NCBI RefSeq assembly: GCF_001612945.1
Contig: NZ_BDBK01000008.1
Location: 1 to 64,000 of the forward strand
DNA: 64,000 bases
DNA from: Nocardia inohanensis NBRC 100128
Lineage (GTDB): Bacteria; Actinomycetota; Actinomycetes; Mycobacteriales; Mycobacteriaceae
Reading direction: 5' to 3'
Of this stretch, positions 1 through 7,614 are shown piece by piece; the first letter of the stretch is position 1; each line of letters begins with the position of its first letter. Under the pieces are notes generated by a model, which saw nothing but the letters and a program-made list of their open reading frames with translations, had not been told where the DNA came from and did no database searches. The position numbers were made by a program, and so were the translations under genes.

Positions 1-1
1 G

Positions 2-70
2 ACCGAGAACCTGAAGGTCATCCAGCAGCCGATTCCGGATCAGCCGAGGGTGCCCGTCAGCCCGAAATGA
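2..70 (+). CDS. 3' end of an unidentified gene (partial)
   Basis: The window opens inside the last 22 codons of a plus-strand frame that ends in TGA at 68-70. Almost every codon ends in G or C, as in the well-supported genes here, and the translated tail is rich in proline, glutamine and valine and ends VPVSPK. Too little is present to name a family. It overlaps the 3' end of the convergent gene that follows by 31 bases, which is tolerable for convergent neighbours. It could still be a chance open frame. Confidence 0.4.
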   Translation, partial: TENLKVIQQPIPDQPRVPVSPK

Positions 71-1335
71 GTGCGTATCAGACCACCCTCGGAACCGAAT
101 TCGGCCCGCATTTCGTACAGGCCGAACATCGCGCCGACGAAATACGGCTCACCGACGTAAAGCATTGGTAGACCGTAATATTCGAGGAACCCGGCAGCCA
201 TGGTGCGCATGGTCGGATAGCGATTGTGCGCGCGGGTGAGCGGATGCACCATGTCCGCGGCGTTCTCGAGCAGCACACACGCGTCGTCGGGATCGATGCC
301 GCGGGCGCGGACGCGGGGATCGGTGAGCGCCAGGTTCACATAGCCGGAGGCGGTGGGCGCGTGCAGCCAGCCGATCGCCCCGCCCCGATGGACCGCCGCC
401 GCGGCCAGCAGGTTCGCGATATTGGCCGGTCGCGCTTGTCCGTCCAGCGAAACCTGTTCGGCGGCCAGGTGATCGGCTTCGTGCTGCGTGGCGATGGCGC
501 GGATCGTGGACGCCCCTTCGAACTCCGACCATTCCCACAGCCGGCGCTGCGCATCGAAATGCCCGATCTCGGCGGCTTCGAAGGTGAGATCGGGGCGTTC
601 GGCGTAGAAGAACCGCCCGGCCGCCCGATCCCATACCGGTTGCCGCTGCCGGAGTTCGGTCAATTCGGGTTCGGCTTCGAGCAGCACCCCGCTCATACTC
701 ATGGCGATGGGCGCGCCCGGCGCCAGCACCGGCAGCAGCGAATCCGGGATGAATCCGGGCGCACTACCGGCCGGAGCCGCACCACCGGTATTCACCACGC
801 GTGGAACGGAACCGGCCAGTATCTCGTCGGCGGCCTGCCGCGATTCGGCGGCCCGGCTCGGATCCGGGTTCGCCACCGGTACCGACTCGTCGTCGATCAG
901 CACATACGTGTACGCCCGCCCACCGTGGTTGAACTTCGTCATCCCGCGCACGCCCAGCAATGCCTGCGCGATCAAAGCCAACTGGTCGGCCGCGGCCCAC
1001 GGATCCTCGAATCGATCCAAATCCACCAGCGCCGTGGTGAGTTCGGGCACCCGGTGCGCCATCCCGAGTTCCCGCAGCCGGACCGAGTGCGCGACCCCGG
1101 GCATCCCGCGCAGGTTTTCGTTCGCCCAAGCCCACATGAAGGTGCGGTCCTCGGCGAAGGACCCCAGATGCCCGGACCGATCGAACTCCCGATCCCCGAT
1201 CCACACCTTCGACAACTCCGAGTTCGCGGCGGTGTTCCCCGCCGGAATCGCCTGCGAGAAGGCGTAATACTGGTCGATCGCCCCGCCCAAGCTCCCCCGA
1301 GCGAGAGACGTCAATGCATCACTGAATGTCTCCAC
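40..1335 (-). CDS. DUF6882-like protein of unknown function
   Basis: A 431-residue soluble protein without a signal peptide or membrane segment. Near residues 60-75 it has FMWAWANENLRG, a tryptophan-rich motif I associate with the DUF6882 family of actinobacteria; a weaker echo (RLWEWSEFEG) lies near residue 265, so the protein may consist of two related halves. The C-terminal third has the segment FLEYYGLPMLYVGEPYFVGA. The ATG at 1335 is the first in frame and lies close to a divergent gene-free stretch. No function is known. The family call comes from recollection of motifs and is moderately sure; the coding call is strong from length and codon bias. Confidence 0.75.
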   Translation of the reverse strand: METFSDALTSLARGSLGGAIDQYYAFSQAIPAGNTAANSELSKVWIGDREFDRSGHLGSFAEDRTFMWAWANENLRGMPGVAHSVRLRELGMAHRVPELTTALVDLDRFEDPWAAADQLALIAQALLGVRGMTKFNHGGRAYTYVLIDDESVPVANPDPSRAAESRQAADEILAGSVPRVVNTGGAAPAGSAPGFIPDSLLPVLAPGAPIAMSMSGVLLEAEPELTELRQRQPVWDRAAGRFFYAERPDLTFEAAEIGHFDAQRRLWEWSEFEGASTIRAIATQHEADHLAAEQVSLDGQARPANIANLLAAAAVHRGGAIGWLHAPTASGYVNLALTDPRVRARGIDPDDACVLLENAADMVHPLTRAHNRYPTMRTMAAGFLEYYGLPMLYVGEPYFVGAMFGLYEMRAEFGSEGGLIRTHFGLTGTLG

Positions 1336-1377
1336 GCCCCGGACGCTACCAGCGGAACCCGGACGGCAGAACCGAGT

Positions 1378-1989
1378 TCATCCGGGGGCGGGATAGTTGT
1401 GGTCGCGCAGCAGACGGGCCAGGTGGGCGGCGTTGCGGGCCATGGTCGCGGTGGCTTCGGCGACGGCGGAGGGGACCTGGTCCAGATCACGGAAGTCGAT
1501 GCTGCCCATGGCTTCTCCGTTCCAGTAGGTGCAGCCCTGGGACGGGATGGTGAAGCCGATATCGTTCAGGCCCTGGAAGAGGTCGGCCACGATTTTGTGG
1601 GCGCCGTCCTCGTTGCCGACGGCTGCGGCGAGGCCGATCTTGCCGGCCATGACCGGGCGGCCTTTGGAGTCGGTTTCGTGCAGGTCGGCGTCGAGGCGTT
1701 CCAGCACGCGCTGAGCGATCGAGGACATGTGGCCGACCCAGGTCGGGGTGGCGATCAGCAGGATGTCGGCGGCGAGTACCCGGGACCGCAGTGTGGGCCA
1801 TTGGTCGCCGTCGCCTTCGTCGGCGCTCACTCCGGGGCGGATGTCGAGATCCGCCACGCGGACGAGTTCGCCTTTGATGTCGTGCTCGGCCAATTGGTCG
1901 AGGACCTGGCGGGCGATGAGGTCGCTACTGGATTCCGCGGGGGTGGGCTTGAGCGTGCAGACCAGGGCCAGCGCGGTCGGTGTGGACAT
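1378..1989 (-). CDS. flavodoxin-like NAD(P)H-dependent FMN reductase
   Basis: A 203-residue flavodoxin-fold oxidoreductase, expected to bind FMN and to reduce quinones or flavin using NAD(P)H in the cytoplasm. Visible family features are the N-terminal beta strand with the phosphate-binding loop region (TALALVCTLKPTPAESSSD), the flavin-contact segment LIATPTWVGHMSS near residue 80, and AVGNEDGAH near residue 123. The frame stays open far upstream, but the ATG at 1989 is preceded by GGGAAGG at a good distance and begins exactly at the fold's first strand. A 300-base gap separates it from the divergent SDR gene. The substrate is unknown. Confidence 0.8.
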   Translation of the reverse strand: MSTPTALALVCTLKPTPAESSSDLIARQVLDQLAEHDIKGELVRVADLDIRPGVSADEGDGDQWPTLRSRVLAADILLIATPTWVGHMSSIAQRVLERLDADLHETDSKGRPVMAGKIGLAAAVGNEDGAHKIVADLFQGLNDIGFTIPSQGCTYWNGEAMGSIDFRDLDQVPSAVAEATATMARNAAHLARLLRDHNYPAPG

Positions 1990-2289
1990 GACGGCCTTCC
2001 CGAAAGTGGGTGGAACTGCTTCGTTCGGTTCTGCTGGCGCGATACCCGCGCGCCGAGCGAGCAAACGCCGAGCGGATTCCGGGCGCGAGGTTTGTACGGA
2101 ACCCGGCGGGGAATGGCGGGATTGTCGAAAAATCGAATCGGACCGTCGGGCTGGCGAATGCGCGGGGCTGCTGCGAAAGTGGTTGGGGCGCTCTAGGATT
2201 CGAGATCGAAATAAGGGACCGTGGAATTCGGTGGCGATCAGAGTCGATATCTTCCGGACCGGTTCGAATGCCGGAGAGGAGCATTGACT
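1990..2289. promoter_or_regulatory. divergent intergenic region, probable back-to-back promoters
   Basis: This 300-base gap separates the leftward FMN reductase from the rightward SDR. It holds a short dyad TTCGA-GA-TCGAA at 2199-2210 and the strong ribosome-binding site GGAGAGGAG at 2273-2281 that fixes the SDR start. I see no convincing coding frame or RNA gene. The dyad as a regulator site is speculative. Confidence 0.35.
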
Positions 2290-3201
2290 ATGGGCCGATT
2301 CGATTTGGACGGCAAGGTGGCGCTGGTGACGGGCGGGACGCGGGGGATCGGGCTGGCCACCGCGCGGGCGCTGCGGCAGCGCGGCGCGCAGGTCACGATC
2401 GTCGGGCGGGATGCCGGCAATACGGCGGCGGTCGCCGACACCCTCGGTGACGGTGTGCTCGGGGTGGGCGCCGATGTGGGGGACCGCGACGCGGTGGAGC
2501 ACGCGGTGGCGGCGACCATCGACCGGTTCGGACGATTGGACGTGGCGGTGGCCAATGCGGGGGTGACCGCGCGGCTGGCCACGGTGCGCGGTATGCCGCC
2601 GGAGGAGTTCGAGAAGGTGGTGCGCGTGAACCTGCTCGGCGCGTACTACACCGCGCACGCGGCGCTGCCGCACATTATCGAGACCGGCGGGCATATTTCG
2701 CTGGTGTCGTCCATCTACGCCTTCACCCAGGGCGCGTTCGTGGCCCCGTACGCGGCCAGTAAAGCCGCCGTGGAGCAATTCGGCCGGGCGCTGCGGGTCG
2801 AACTCGCACCGCACAAGGCGAGCGTCACGGTCGCCTACTTCGGCTTCGTCGACACCGATATGGTCCGTTTCGAGGTGGATACCGATCCGCTCGGTGTGCG
2901 CGGAACCAGTTTGGTGCCATGGCCTTTGAACCAGCATCTGACCCCGGATCAGGGCGCGGAGGCGTTGGTGCGCGGTATCGAGCAGCGCTCCGCGCAGATC
3001 ATCGCCCCCAGCCAATGGTCGGTGTTGTCGGTGCTGCGCGGCATCATCAACCCCGGCGTGGATTTCGTGATGTCGAAGCTGCCGCTCATCTCGGAACTGG
3101 TCGCCCAGGGCGATAGCCAAAAGGTCGCTGACAGCGCGCCCGACGCTACGCTGGAGCTGCCCGTGAACCGGGAGGCAGCGCGCGCCGGCCGCGTGGAATA
3201 A
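2290..3201 (+). CDS. short-chain dehydrogenase/reductase
   Basis: A 303-residue classical SDR. The Rossmann glycine motif TGGTRGIG is at residues 14-21, followed by a basic residue after the second strand (GRD), which favours NADP(H). ANAG lies near 92-95, the catalytic serine in LVSSIYAF, and the catalytic pair in YAASK, in the usual order. A C-terminal extension of about 50 residues (GVDFVMSKLPLISELV) has a hydrophobic helix, as in the SDRs annotated next to flavin enzymes and mycolate genes. Of the possible starts, the ATG at 2290 sits 8 bases after GGAGAGGAG. The substrate is unknown. Confidence 0.88.
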   Translation: MGRFDLDGKVALVTGGTRGIGLATARALRQRGAQVTIVGRDAGNTAAVADTLGDGVLGVGADVGDRDAVEHAVAATIDRFGRLDVAVANAGVTARLATVRGMPPEEFEKVVRVNLLGAYYTAHAALPHIIETGGHISLVSSIYAFTQGAFVAPYAASKAAVEQFGRALRVELAPHKASVTVAYFGFVDTDMVRFEVDTDPLGVRGTSLVPWPLNQHLTPDQGAEALVRGIEQRSAQIIAPSQWSVLSVLRGIINPGVDFVMSKLPLISELVAQGDSQKVADSAPDATLELPVNREAARAGRVE

Positions 3202-3356
3202 CAGGCCGGGCAAGCGATTTCCGCTGCGGCGGCCCCCAAGTTTGTCGGTGGGTCGCCGTAGAGTTGCGTTCATGGGTACTACGGTGTTCCGGCGCGCTGG
3301 GCCGAGCGAATTCAGTTGCGCAGCTGGTGGTTCGGATATCACTGTGTGTGTCGTAA

Positions 3357-3365
3357 GTGATTCAC
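3357..3365. promoter_or_regulatory. GTGATTCAC dyad upstream of the DUF397 gene
   Basis: The palindrome GTGA-T-TCAC lies about 45 bases before the DUF397 start. Its half GTGATTC is identical to both arms of the dyad just upstream of the XRE-DUF5753 gene (4635-4653), which suggests one regulator reads both. A TCACT...AGTGA pair also brackets it on the left. A second inverted repeat, GGGTCA-N7-TGACCC, follows at 3371-3389 and could be the same promoter's operator or a hairpin. Confidence 0.45.
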
Positions 3366-3411
3366 GTGCAGGGTCATGGGGAGTGACCCTCCGGGGGAAG
3401 GAATGCATGCC

Positions 3412-3630
3412 ATGAACGGCAACAAGATTCGCGCGGAGCATCGCGGCCCGCGGTTCGCGAAGAGCAGCTTCAGCTACGGCGGTGGCGACTGCGTCGAGGT
3501 CGCGTACCACGAAGGTCAGATCGCGCTGCGCGATTCGAAGGATCGGTACAGCCCGACCCTGTGGTTCACCCGATCGGAATGGCGGGCATTCGTGTCCGGC
3601 GTGCGCGCCGGCGAATTCGATTTCGGATAA
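3412..3630 (+). CDS. DUF397 domain protein
   Basis: A 72-residue protein that is essentially one DUF397 domain: FAKSSFSYGGGDCVEVA, then ALRDSKDRYSPTLWFT, then EWRAFVSGVRAGEFDF, matching the family's conserved blocks in order. DUF397 proteins are small partners encoded beside XRE-type regulators with a DUF5753 domain in Streptomyces, Nocardia and relatives, where several pairs affect development and antibiotic production. Here the partner is convergent, just across a palindromic terminator. I chose the ATG at 3412, 8 bases after GGGGGAAGGAA; an in-frame ATG at 3403 overlaps that ribosome-binding site. Confidence 0.9.
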   Translation: MNGNKIRAEHRGPRFAKSSFSYGGGDCVEVAYHEGQIALRDSKDRYSPTLWFTRSEWRAFVSGVRAGEFDFG

Positions 3631-3638
3631 AAGAGGCA

Positions 3639-3672
3639 GGTGGTGTCGCAGCGAATTCGCTGCGACACCACC
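3639..3672. terminator. perfect 34-base palindrome, bidirectional terminator
   Basis: A flawless dyad centred on GAATTC: the left arm is GGTGGTGTCGCAGCGAA and the right arm its exact complement. It fills the gap between the convergent DUF397 and XRE genes, so it can stop transcription from both sides. There is no unpaired loop apart from the centre and no T-tract, which is common for actinobacterial terminators. Confidence 0.75.
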
Positions 3673-3715
3673 ACCCCTCGTGCGGCCGACCCCTCGTACA
3701 GCCGCGGGATTCAGG

Positions 3716-4633
3716 TCAACTGGTGGAAATGCGCAGGATTTCGGCCCGGAGTTCGGCGATGAATTCGCGGGCGTCGTTGTCGAACAGGGCCATTCGCGTC
3801 AATGCGTCCCAGCGGCGGCGGTGGGCGTCGACCTGTTCGGGGCCCCGGGTGACCATGCTCCCGGGTATCGGTTCCGCGGAGGCGAGGGCATTGTCCTCGC
3901 TTTCGTAGATGACGAAACCGTGCGGGATAGTGGTGCACGCCTCGATATCGTGCGGAATCACGCCGATGGTGACGGTATCGAGGGTCTCGATGGAGATGAT
4001 CCGATCGAGCTGGGCCAGCAGCACCCGATGGGGGCCGGGCCGGAAGCGCAATGCCGCTTCGGTGATGAGGAATTCGAACCGCTTGGCGGTGTCGTAGAGC
4101 ACGCGCTGGCGGTGCAGGCGCGCGGCGAGCGCGGCCGCCAGGTCTTCCTTGGAGTACGGGGGATCGAAATTGGCGAACACCCGCCGCGCGTACTCGGCGG
4201 TCTGTAGTAGGCCGGGGATCAGTGAAGGCTGGAAGTTCCGCACCAGGTGCGCGTCTTCCTCGAACTCGCGGACGTCGTCCTGTAGGTGGGCGCGCTCGGC
4301 GAGCGAGGCCGCCCAGTCGTGCACCTCGGGAGAGTGCGCCGCTTCGGTGAGCGTGCGTAGCGCGTGTTGCGTCTCCGCTTCGGCGCCGACCTCTCTGGCC
4401 CAGTCGAGCACCTGCGGTAGGGGCGGGACCACATGACCCGATTCGATGCGCGAGAGCGTCGACTGGCTGATTCCCACCCGTTTGGCGAGCTCCCGCCCGG
4501 AGATTCCGGCGAGGTCGCGCAACCGGCGTAGCTCACCACCCAGCCGCACCCGCGGGTGCGGTTCGGGCGCAACCGGATTCGCGGCGGCTGCCGCACCGGT
4601 CGCGCCCGGTATCGGGTGATTCACTGGATCCAT
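3716..4633 (-). CDS. XRE-family regulator with DUF5753 domain
   Basis: A 305-residue DNA-binding regulator. Residues about 30-85 form a lambda-repressor-type helix-turn-helix, with RELAKRVGISQSTLSRIESG as the core. The rest is a DUF5753 domain, marked by LIPGLLQTAEYARRVF near residue 140, RQRVL, FLITEAALR and the C-terminal HRRRWDALTRMALF. Proteins of this type pair with DUF397 products, and the only DUF397 gene in the window is its convergent neighbour. The start is 6 bases after the TRIC gene stop, so it may be co-transcribed with it, yet a strong dyad sits right at that junction and suggests an autoregulated internal promoter. Confidence 0.92.
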   Translation of the reverse strand: MDPVNHPIPGATGAAAAANPVAPEPHPRVRLGGELRRLRDLAGISGRELAKRVGISQSTLSRIESGHVVPPLPQVLDWAREVGAEAETQHALRTLTEAAHSPEVHDWAASLAERAHLQDDVREFEEDAHLVRNFQPSLIPGLLQTAEYARRVFANFDPPYSKEDLAAALAARLHRQRVLYDTAKRFEFLITEAALRFRPGPHRVLLAQLDRIISIETLDTVTIGVIPHDIEACTTIPHGFVIYESEDNALASAEPIPGSMVTRGPEQVDAHRRRWDALTRMALFDNDAREFIAELRAEILRISTS

Positions 4634-4634
4634 A

Positions 4635-4653
4635 GTGATTCAAATCGAATCAC
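4635..4653. promoter_or_regulatory. GTGATTC-N5-GAATCAC operator-like dyad
   Basis: A perfect 7-base inverted repeat with a 5-base spacer immediately upstream of the XRE-DUF5753 start codon and overlapping the last codons of the TRIC gene. Its arms match the GTGATTC half-site found before the DUF397 gene. The position is that expected for autoregulation by the XRE protein; binding is inferred, not shown. Confidence 0.55.
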
Positions 4654-5314
4654 TTTGATTCCGATCAGTCAAGACGGGCGGAATCGCCGGTCTGGCAAGC
4701 GGACTCGTCCAACCGCGCCCCATCGCGAGTATGCGCAGGCCGGCGGCCACGACCACCGCCGCGATGGTCGGAAAACCCGATCCTGTCCAAGGCCGGGCGA
4801 TCAGGTAGACGGCGGCCGCACCCAAAGCCGCTGTGAGGTACCAAGATCCGACGCGCACGAGCGAGACCGGATCGCCCAGCAACAGATCCCGCAGCAGCCC
4901 GCCACCGCTGCAAGCGACCAGCCCGACCAGAACGGCGCCGGCGAGCGGCAACCCGGCGTGCTCCGCCTTGGTGATCCCGAGAATCAGATACAGACCGATC
5001 GACACCGAATCGAGCAGTGCGATCACCGGCTCCGCGCGAACCAGCAAGTGCGCGAAGGCCATTCCGGTCAAGGCGGCGATCAGCGTAACCAGCAGATAGC
5101 GGTCGGCGCGCAGCGCGGCGGGTTGCTCGCCGAGCAGCACATCGCGCAACAGGCTGCCACCGAGACCGGTAGCGAAGGCGACCACCGTCACGCCGAGCAC
5201 GTCGATCCGGTCGGCGGCGGCCCGCACGGTGGCCGCCGCCGCGCCGCCGATCGCACCGACCGCCACCGCCGTCAGATCCAAACCGATTGGGATGCGCAGA
5301 ATCTCGCCGCTCAC
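4640..5314 (-). CDS. trimeric intracellular cation (TRIC) channel family protein
   Basis: A 224-residue integral membrane protein of the UPF0126/TRIC family, which in bacteria forms trimeric monovalent-cation channels in the inner membrane. The family's internal duplication is plain: GGSLLRDVLLG near residue 53 and GGGLLRDLLLG near residue 140 are the two glycine-rich kinked pore helices, and about seven hydrophobic segments are visible. The GTG at 5314 is favoured because it overlaps the isochorismatase stop in the sequence GTGA, indicating translational coupling. A longer start at 5389 would add a charged, unconserved N-terminus inside the upstream gene. Confidence 0.88.
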   Translation of the reverse strand: MSGEILRIPIGLDLTAVAVGAIGGAAAATVRAAADRIDVLGVTVVAFATGLGGSLLRDVLLGEQPAALRADRYLLVTLIAALTGMAFAHLLVRAEPVIALLDSVSIGLYLILGITKAEHAGLPLAGAVLVGLVACSGGGLLRDLLLGDPVSLVRVGSWYLTAALGAAAVYLIARPWTGSGFPTIAAVVVAAGLRILAMGRGWTSPLARPAIPPVLTDRNQSDSI

Positions 5315-5919
5315 GCCCGGGACACGGCGGTGCTGGCGAGAATGCCCGACCGTACCGGTTCCGGCCCGCCCGCGACCGCGTCGATCCACTCCCGGGTCGT
5401 GCAGACCGCCGCGAATCGCGACTGCAATGTCACCAGCACGGCCTCGTGCAATTCTTTGGCCCCGATGTTGCCGGCCTCATTGGCCATCCCCAGAGTGCCG
5501 GTGGCATCGGAGAGGAACTCCACCGCCAGGCCCCGATGCACGGCTTCGCGGGCGGTGGACTCGTCACAGTTCTGCGTCATGTACCCGGCGATCACCACGG
5601 TGTCGATGTCGTGTGCGGCCAGCCAATCGCCCAACCCCGTGCCGGTGAAACTCGAAGGCATCGTCTTCTCGAACAGCACGTCGAACGGGCGTTCCGCGAC
5701 CACCGGATGCAGCGCGAAACCCGCGCTGCCGACCGCGAACAGCGGCGATTCCGGGGGAGCGGTGTGCTGAATCATCGCGATCGGTATCCCGGCCCGCACG
5801 GCGGTATCCATCGCCGCGGCGATATTGCCGAGGCTGATATCGAGCGGGGGATAGGCGATCGGCAGCTTCCCGCTGATGTATTCGTTCTGTACGTCGATCA
5901 CGAGCAAAGCGCGCCGCAT
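5311..5919 (-). CDS. isochorismatase-family cysteine hydrolase
   Basis: A 202-residue cytoplasmic hydrolase of the isochorismatase/nicotinamidase superfamily. The catalytic triad can be read directly: D9 in ALLVIDVQN, K85 in FEKTMPSSF and C118 in MTQNCDESTAREA. The superfamily cleaves amide or vinyl-ether bonds (nicotinamide, ureidoacrylate, isochorismate and others), so the substrate cannot be named. It is the first gene of a coupled pair, its stop overlapping the TRIC channel start by 4 bases. The regulator on the other side of the 150-base divergent promoter is a likely controller. Confidence 0.88.
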   Translation of the reverse strand: MRRALLVIDVQNEYISGKLPIAYPPLDISLGNIAAAMDTAVRAGIPIAMIQHTAPPESPLFAVGSAGFALHPVVAERPFDVLFEKTMPSSFTGTGLGDWLAAHDIDTVVIAGYMTQNCDESTAREAVHRGLAVEFLSDATGTLGMANEAGNIGAKELHEAVLVTLQSRFAAVCTTREWIDAVAGGPEPVRSGILASTAVSRA

Positions 5920-6069
5920 GGCTTCGGTTCCTTCCGAGATTGCCGGGTGATGGCCGGTCCTGGCCTCGACACCCAGCCTGGAGGACCCGGAAGCCGGTAA
6001 ACAGCCCTCTGTTTCGCCCCGGGCGCACCCAACCCGGGGTCCGGCGGAACCCCTTTAGGATCTGCGTCC
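5920..6069. promoter_or_regulatory. divergent promoter between isochorismatase and MmyB-type regulator
   Basis: This 150-base gap must hold promoters for both directions. The ribosome-binding site for the leftward gene is visible as GGAAGGAACC just right of its start. No clear inverted repeat stands out. The arrangement of a regulator divergent from an enzyme gene suggests local control. Confidence 0.4.
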
Positions 6070-6906
6070 GTGGAGGAGATCTCGAATATCGGCGCGTTCC
6101 TGCGCACCCGGCGCGCCCGCCTGCGCCCGGAGCAGGTCGGCCTGGTCGCGCACGGCAATCGCCGCCGGGTGCCGGGCCTGCGCCGCGAGGAGCTCGCACA
6201 ACTGGCGGGCATCAGCGTGGACTACTACATCCGCTTCGAACGCGGCCGTCTGGACAATGTCTCCGACACGGTGATCGACGCGATCGCCACGGCGTTGCGG
6301 CTGGCCGCCGACGAACGCGAATACCTGTACAACCTGGCCCGGCCGCCGCAGAACGAAACCGCCACGCGCAGTGCTCCGTTGCGCCCGCGCCTGACCCAGA
6401 TGCTGATGGCGCTGGATCCCACACCCGCCTACGTGGTCGGACATCGCACCGACATATTGGGCTGGAATCGCGCGGCCTGCGCGGTGTTCGATCTGGATTT
6501 CGCCACCGTCGCGGAGCCCGAACGCACCTGGGCGCACCTGGTTTTCCGCAATGACGGCATTCGCGCACTCAGTGCACCGGTGTGGCCGCAGGTGGCCCGG
6601 CAGATCGTCACCTACCTGCGCTTGCGCGCCGCCGCCCGCCCCGACGACCCCGAACTGCGAACCCTGGTCACCGAGATGACCGCGACCAGCGAACAATTCC
6701 GGCACATGTGGGACACCCACGACGTCACCGATCTCGCCTACGGCCGCTACCACTTACGGCACCCGCGAGCCGGTGACCTGCACCTGGATTACGAATTCCT
6801 CAACCTGCCCGCCGATCCGGGCGCGCGAGCGGTGGTGGTCTACAGCGCCGAACCGGGCACCGGGTCCGAGGCCGCGCTACGCAAGCTCACCGCCGAGCTC
6901 ATCTGA
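6070..6906 (+). CDS. helix-turn-helix regulator with MmyB-like ligand-binding domain
   Basis: A 278-residue transcription regulator. An N-terminal XRE helix-turn-helix covers about residues 8-80, with the highly typical RRVPGLRREELAQLAGIS and the next helix YYIRFERGR. The C-terminal part has the MmyB-like ligand-binding (PAS-like) domain: TPAYVVGHRTDILGWNRAA near residue 120, FRNDGIR and the FLNLPADPGARAVVVYSAEPGTGS close. This architecture is abundant in actinobacteria and often sits beside, and represses, an oxidoreductase or hydrolase. The start is the GTG at 6070; the divergent isochorismatase-TRIC operon is the probable target. Confidence 0.9.
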   Translation: MEEISNIGAFLRTRRARLRPEQVGLVAHGNRRRVPGLRREELAQLAGISVDYYIRFERGRLDNVSDTVIDAIATALRLAADEREYLYNLARPPQNETATRSAPLRPRLTQMLMALDPTPAYVVGHRTDILGWNRAACAVFDLDFATVAEPERTWAHLVFRNDGIRALSAPVWPQVARQIVTYLRLRAAARPDDPELRTLVTEMTATSEQFRHMWDTHDVTDLAYGRYHLRHPRAGDLHLDYEFLNLPADPGARAVVVYSAEPGTGSEAALRKLTAELI

Positions 6907-7563
6907 ACCCAACTCCTCGATCCGCGACCGCAACACCTCGAGCAGCTTCTCCGCGTCATCGAATTCGCCGGGATCGATCGGCTCACCGAAGCGAATGGTC
7001 ACCCGCTGACTGCGGTCGAACGCCTTCCCGTCCCCGCGCACCCGCCGCATCGGCAGCACCCGGTCGGTCCCGCGCGTCCCCACCGGCACGATCCGAACCC
7101 CGGTCGCCAGCGCCAGTTTCGCCACCCCGGGCTTGTAGGGCTCCTGCTCACCGGGCCCCACCAGCCGGCCCTCCGGATAGATGATCAATACGCCCCCGTG
7201 CCGCAGAATCGTCTCCGCCTGCGACATCGCCGCCTGCCCGGAGTCGCTGTCCCGCCGCACCACCGGAATCTGGCCGAGCCGCCGCACCAGCCACCCCACC
7301 ACCGGCCACGACCACAGCTCCGCCATCGCGATGGCGATCGCCCGCCGCCGCAACGCGCCCCACAGGAACACCGCGTCCAGCATCGAAATGTGATTGCTCG
7401 CCACGATCACGGGCCCGGTGGCCGGCACCAGGTCCCGGCCGATCACCGTGACATGCACGAACCGCGACCACGCCAGCCCGCGCAGCACCCGCCGCACCAG
7501 CTTGGTGGTCACCCACGCCCGTTTTCCCAAACCTTTGGGGCGTCGTCCCGCGTGCTCGTCCAT
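6877..7563 (-). CDS. 1-acylglycerol-3-phosphate acyltransferase (PlsC family)
   Basis: A 228-residue membrane-associated acyltransferase of phospholipid synthesis, transferring acyl chains to lysophosphatidic acid or a related acceptor. The catalytic HX4D box is H58-D63 (NHISMLD). The acceptor-binding block is YPEGRLVG at 129-136, with R133 in place of the usual threonine of PEGTRS. Further family blocks are GQIPVVRRD and VPVGTRGTD. The ATG at 7563 is the only start consistent with this fold, although the frame remains open upstream. It overlaps the end of the convergent regulator by 30 bases and runs divergently from the next gene. Confidence 0.87.
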   Translation of the reverse strand: MDEHAGRRPKGLGKRAWVTTKLVRRVLRGLAWSRFVHVTVIGRDLVPATGPVIVASNHISMLDAVFLWGALRRRAIAIAMAELWSWPVVGWLVRRLGQIPVVRRDSDSGQAAMSQAETILRHGGVLIIYPEGRLVGPGEQEPYKPGVAKLALATGVRIVPVGTRGTDRVLPMRRVRGDGKAFDRSQRVTIRFGEPIDPGEFDDAEKLLEVLRSRIEELGSDELGGELA

Positions 7564-7614
7564 CCGTCCCCCAGACTGTTCGTTTGAGAGCGAAACTACC
7601 GGAGGAGGGTGCTC

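Noticed and set aside
226..2196. 656-residue plus-strand frame
   Set aside because: It is the mirror of the two leftward genes here; the protein is low-complexity, rich in R, G, H and Q, and matches nothing, while the opposite strand encodes recognisable proteins.
2255..2285. tRNA-like T-arm (GGTTCGAATGCC)
   Set aside because: The flanking bases do not form the arm, and no acceptor or anticodon stem is present; it is part of the SDR leader.
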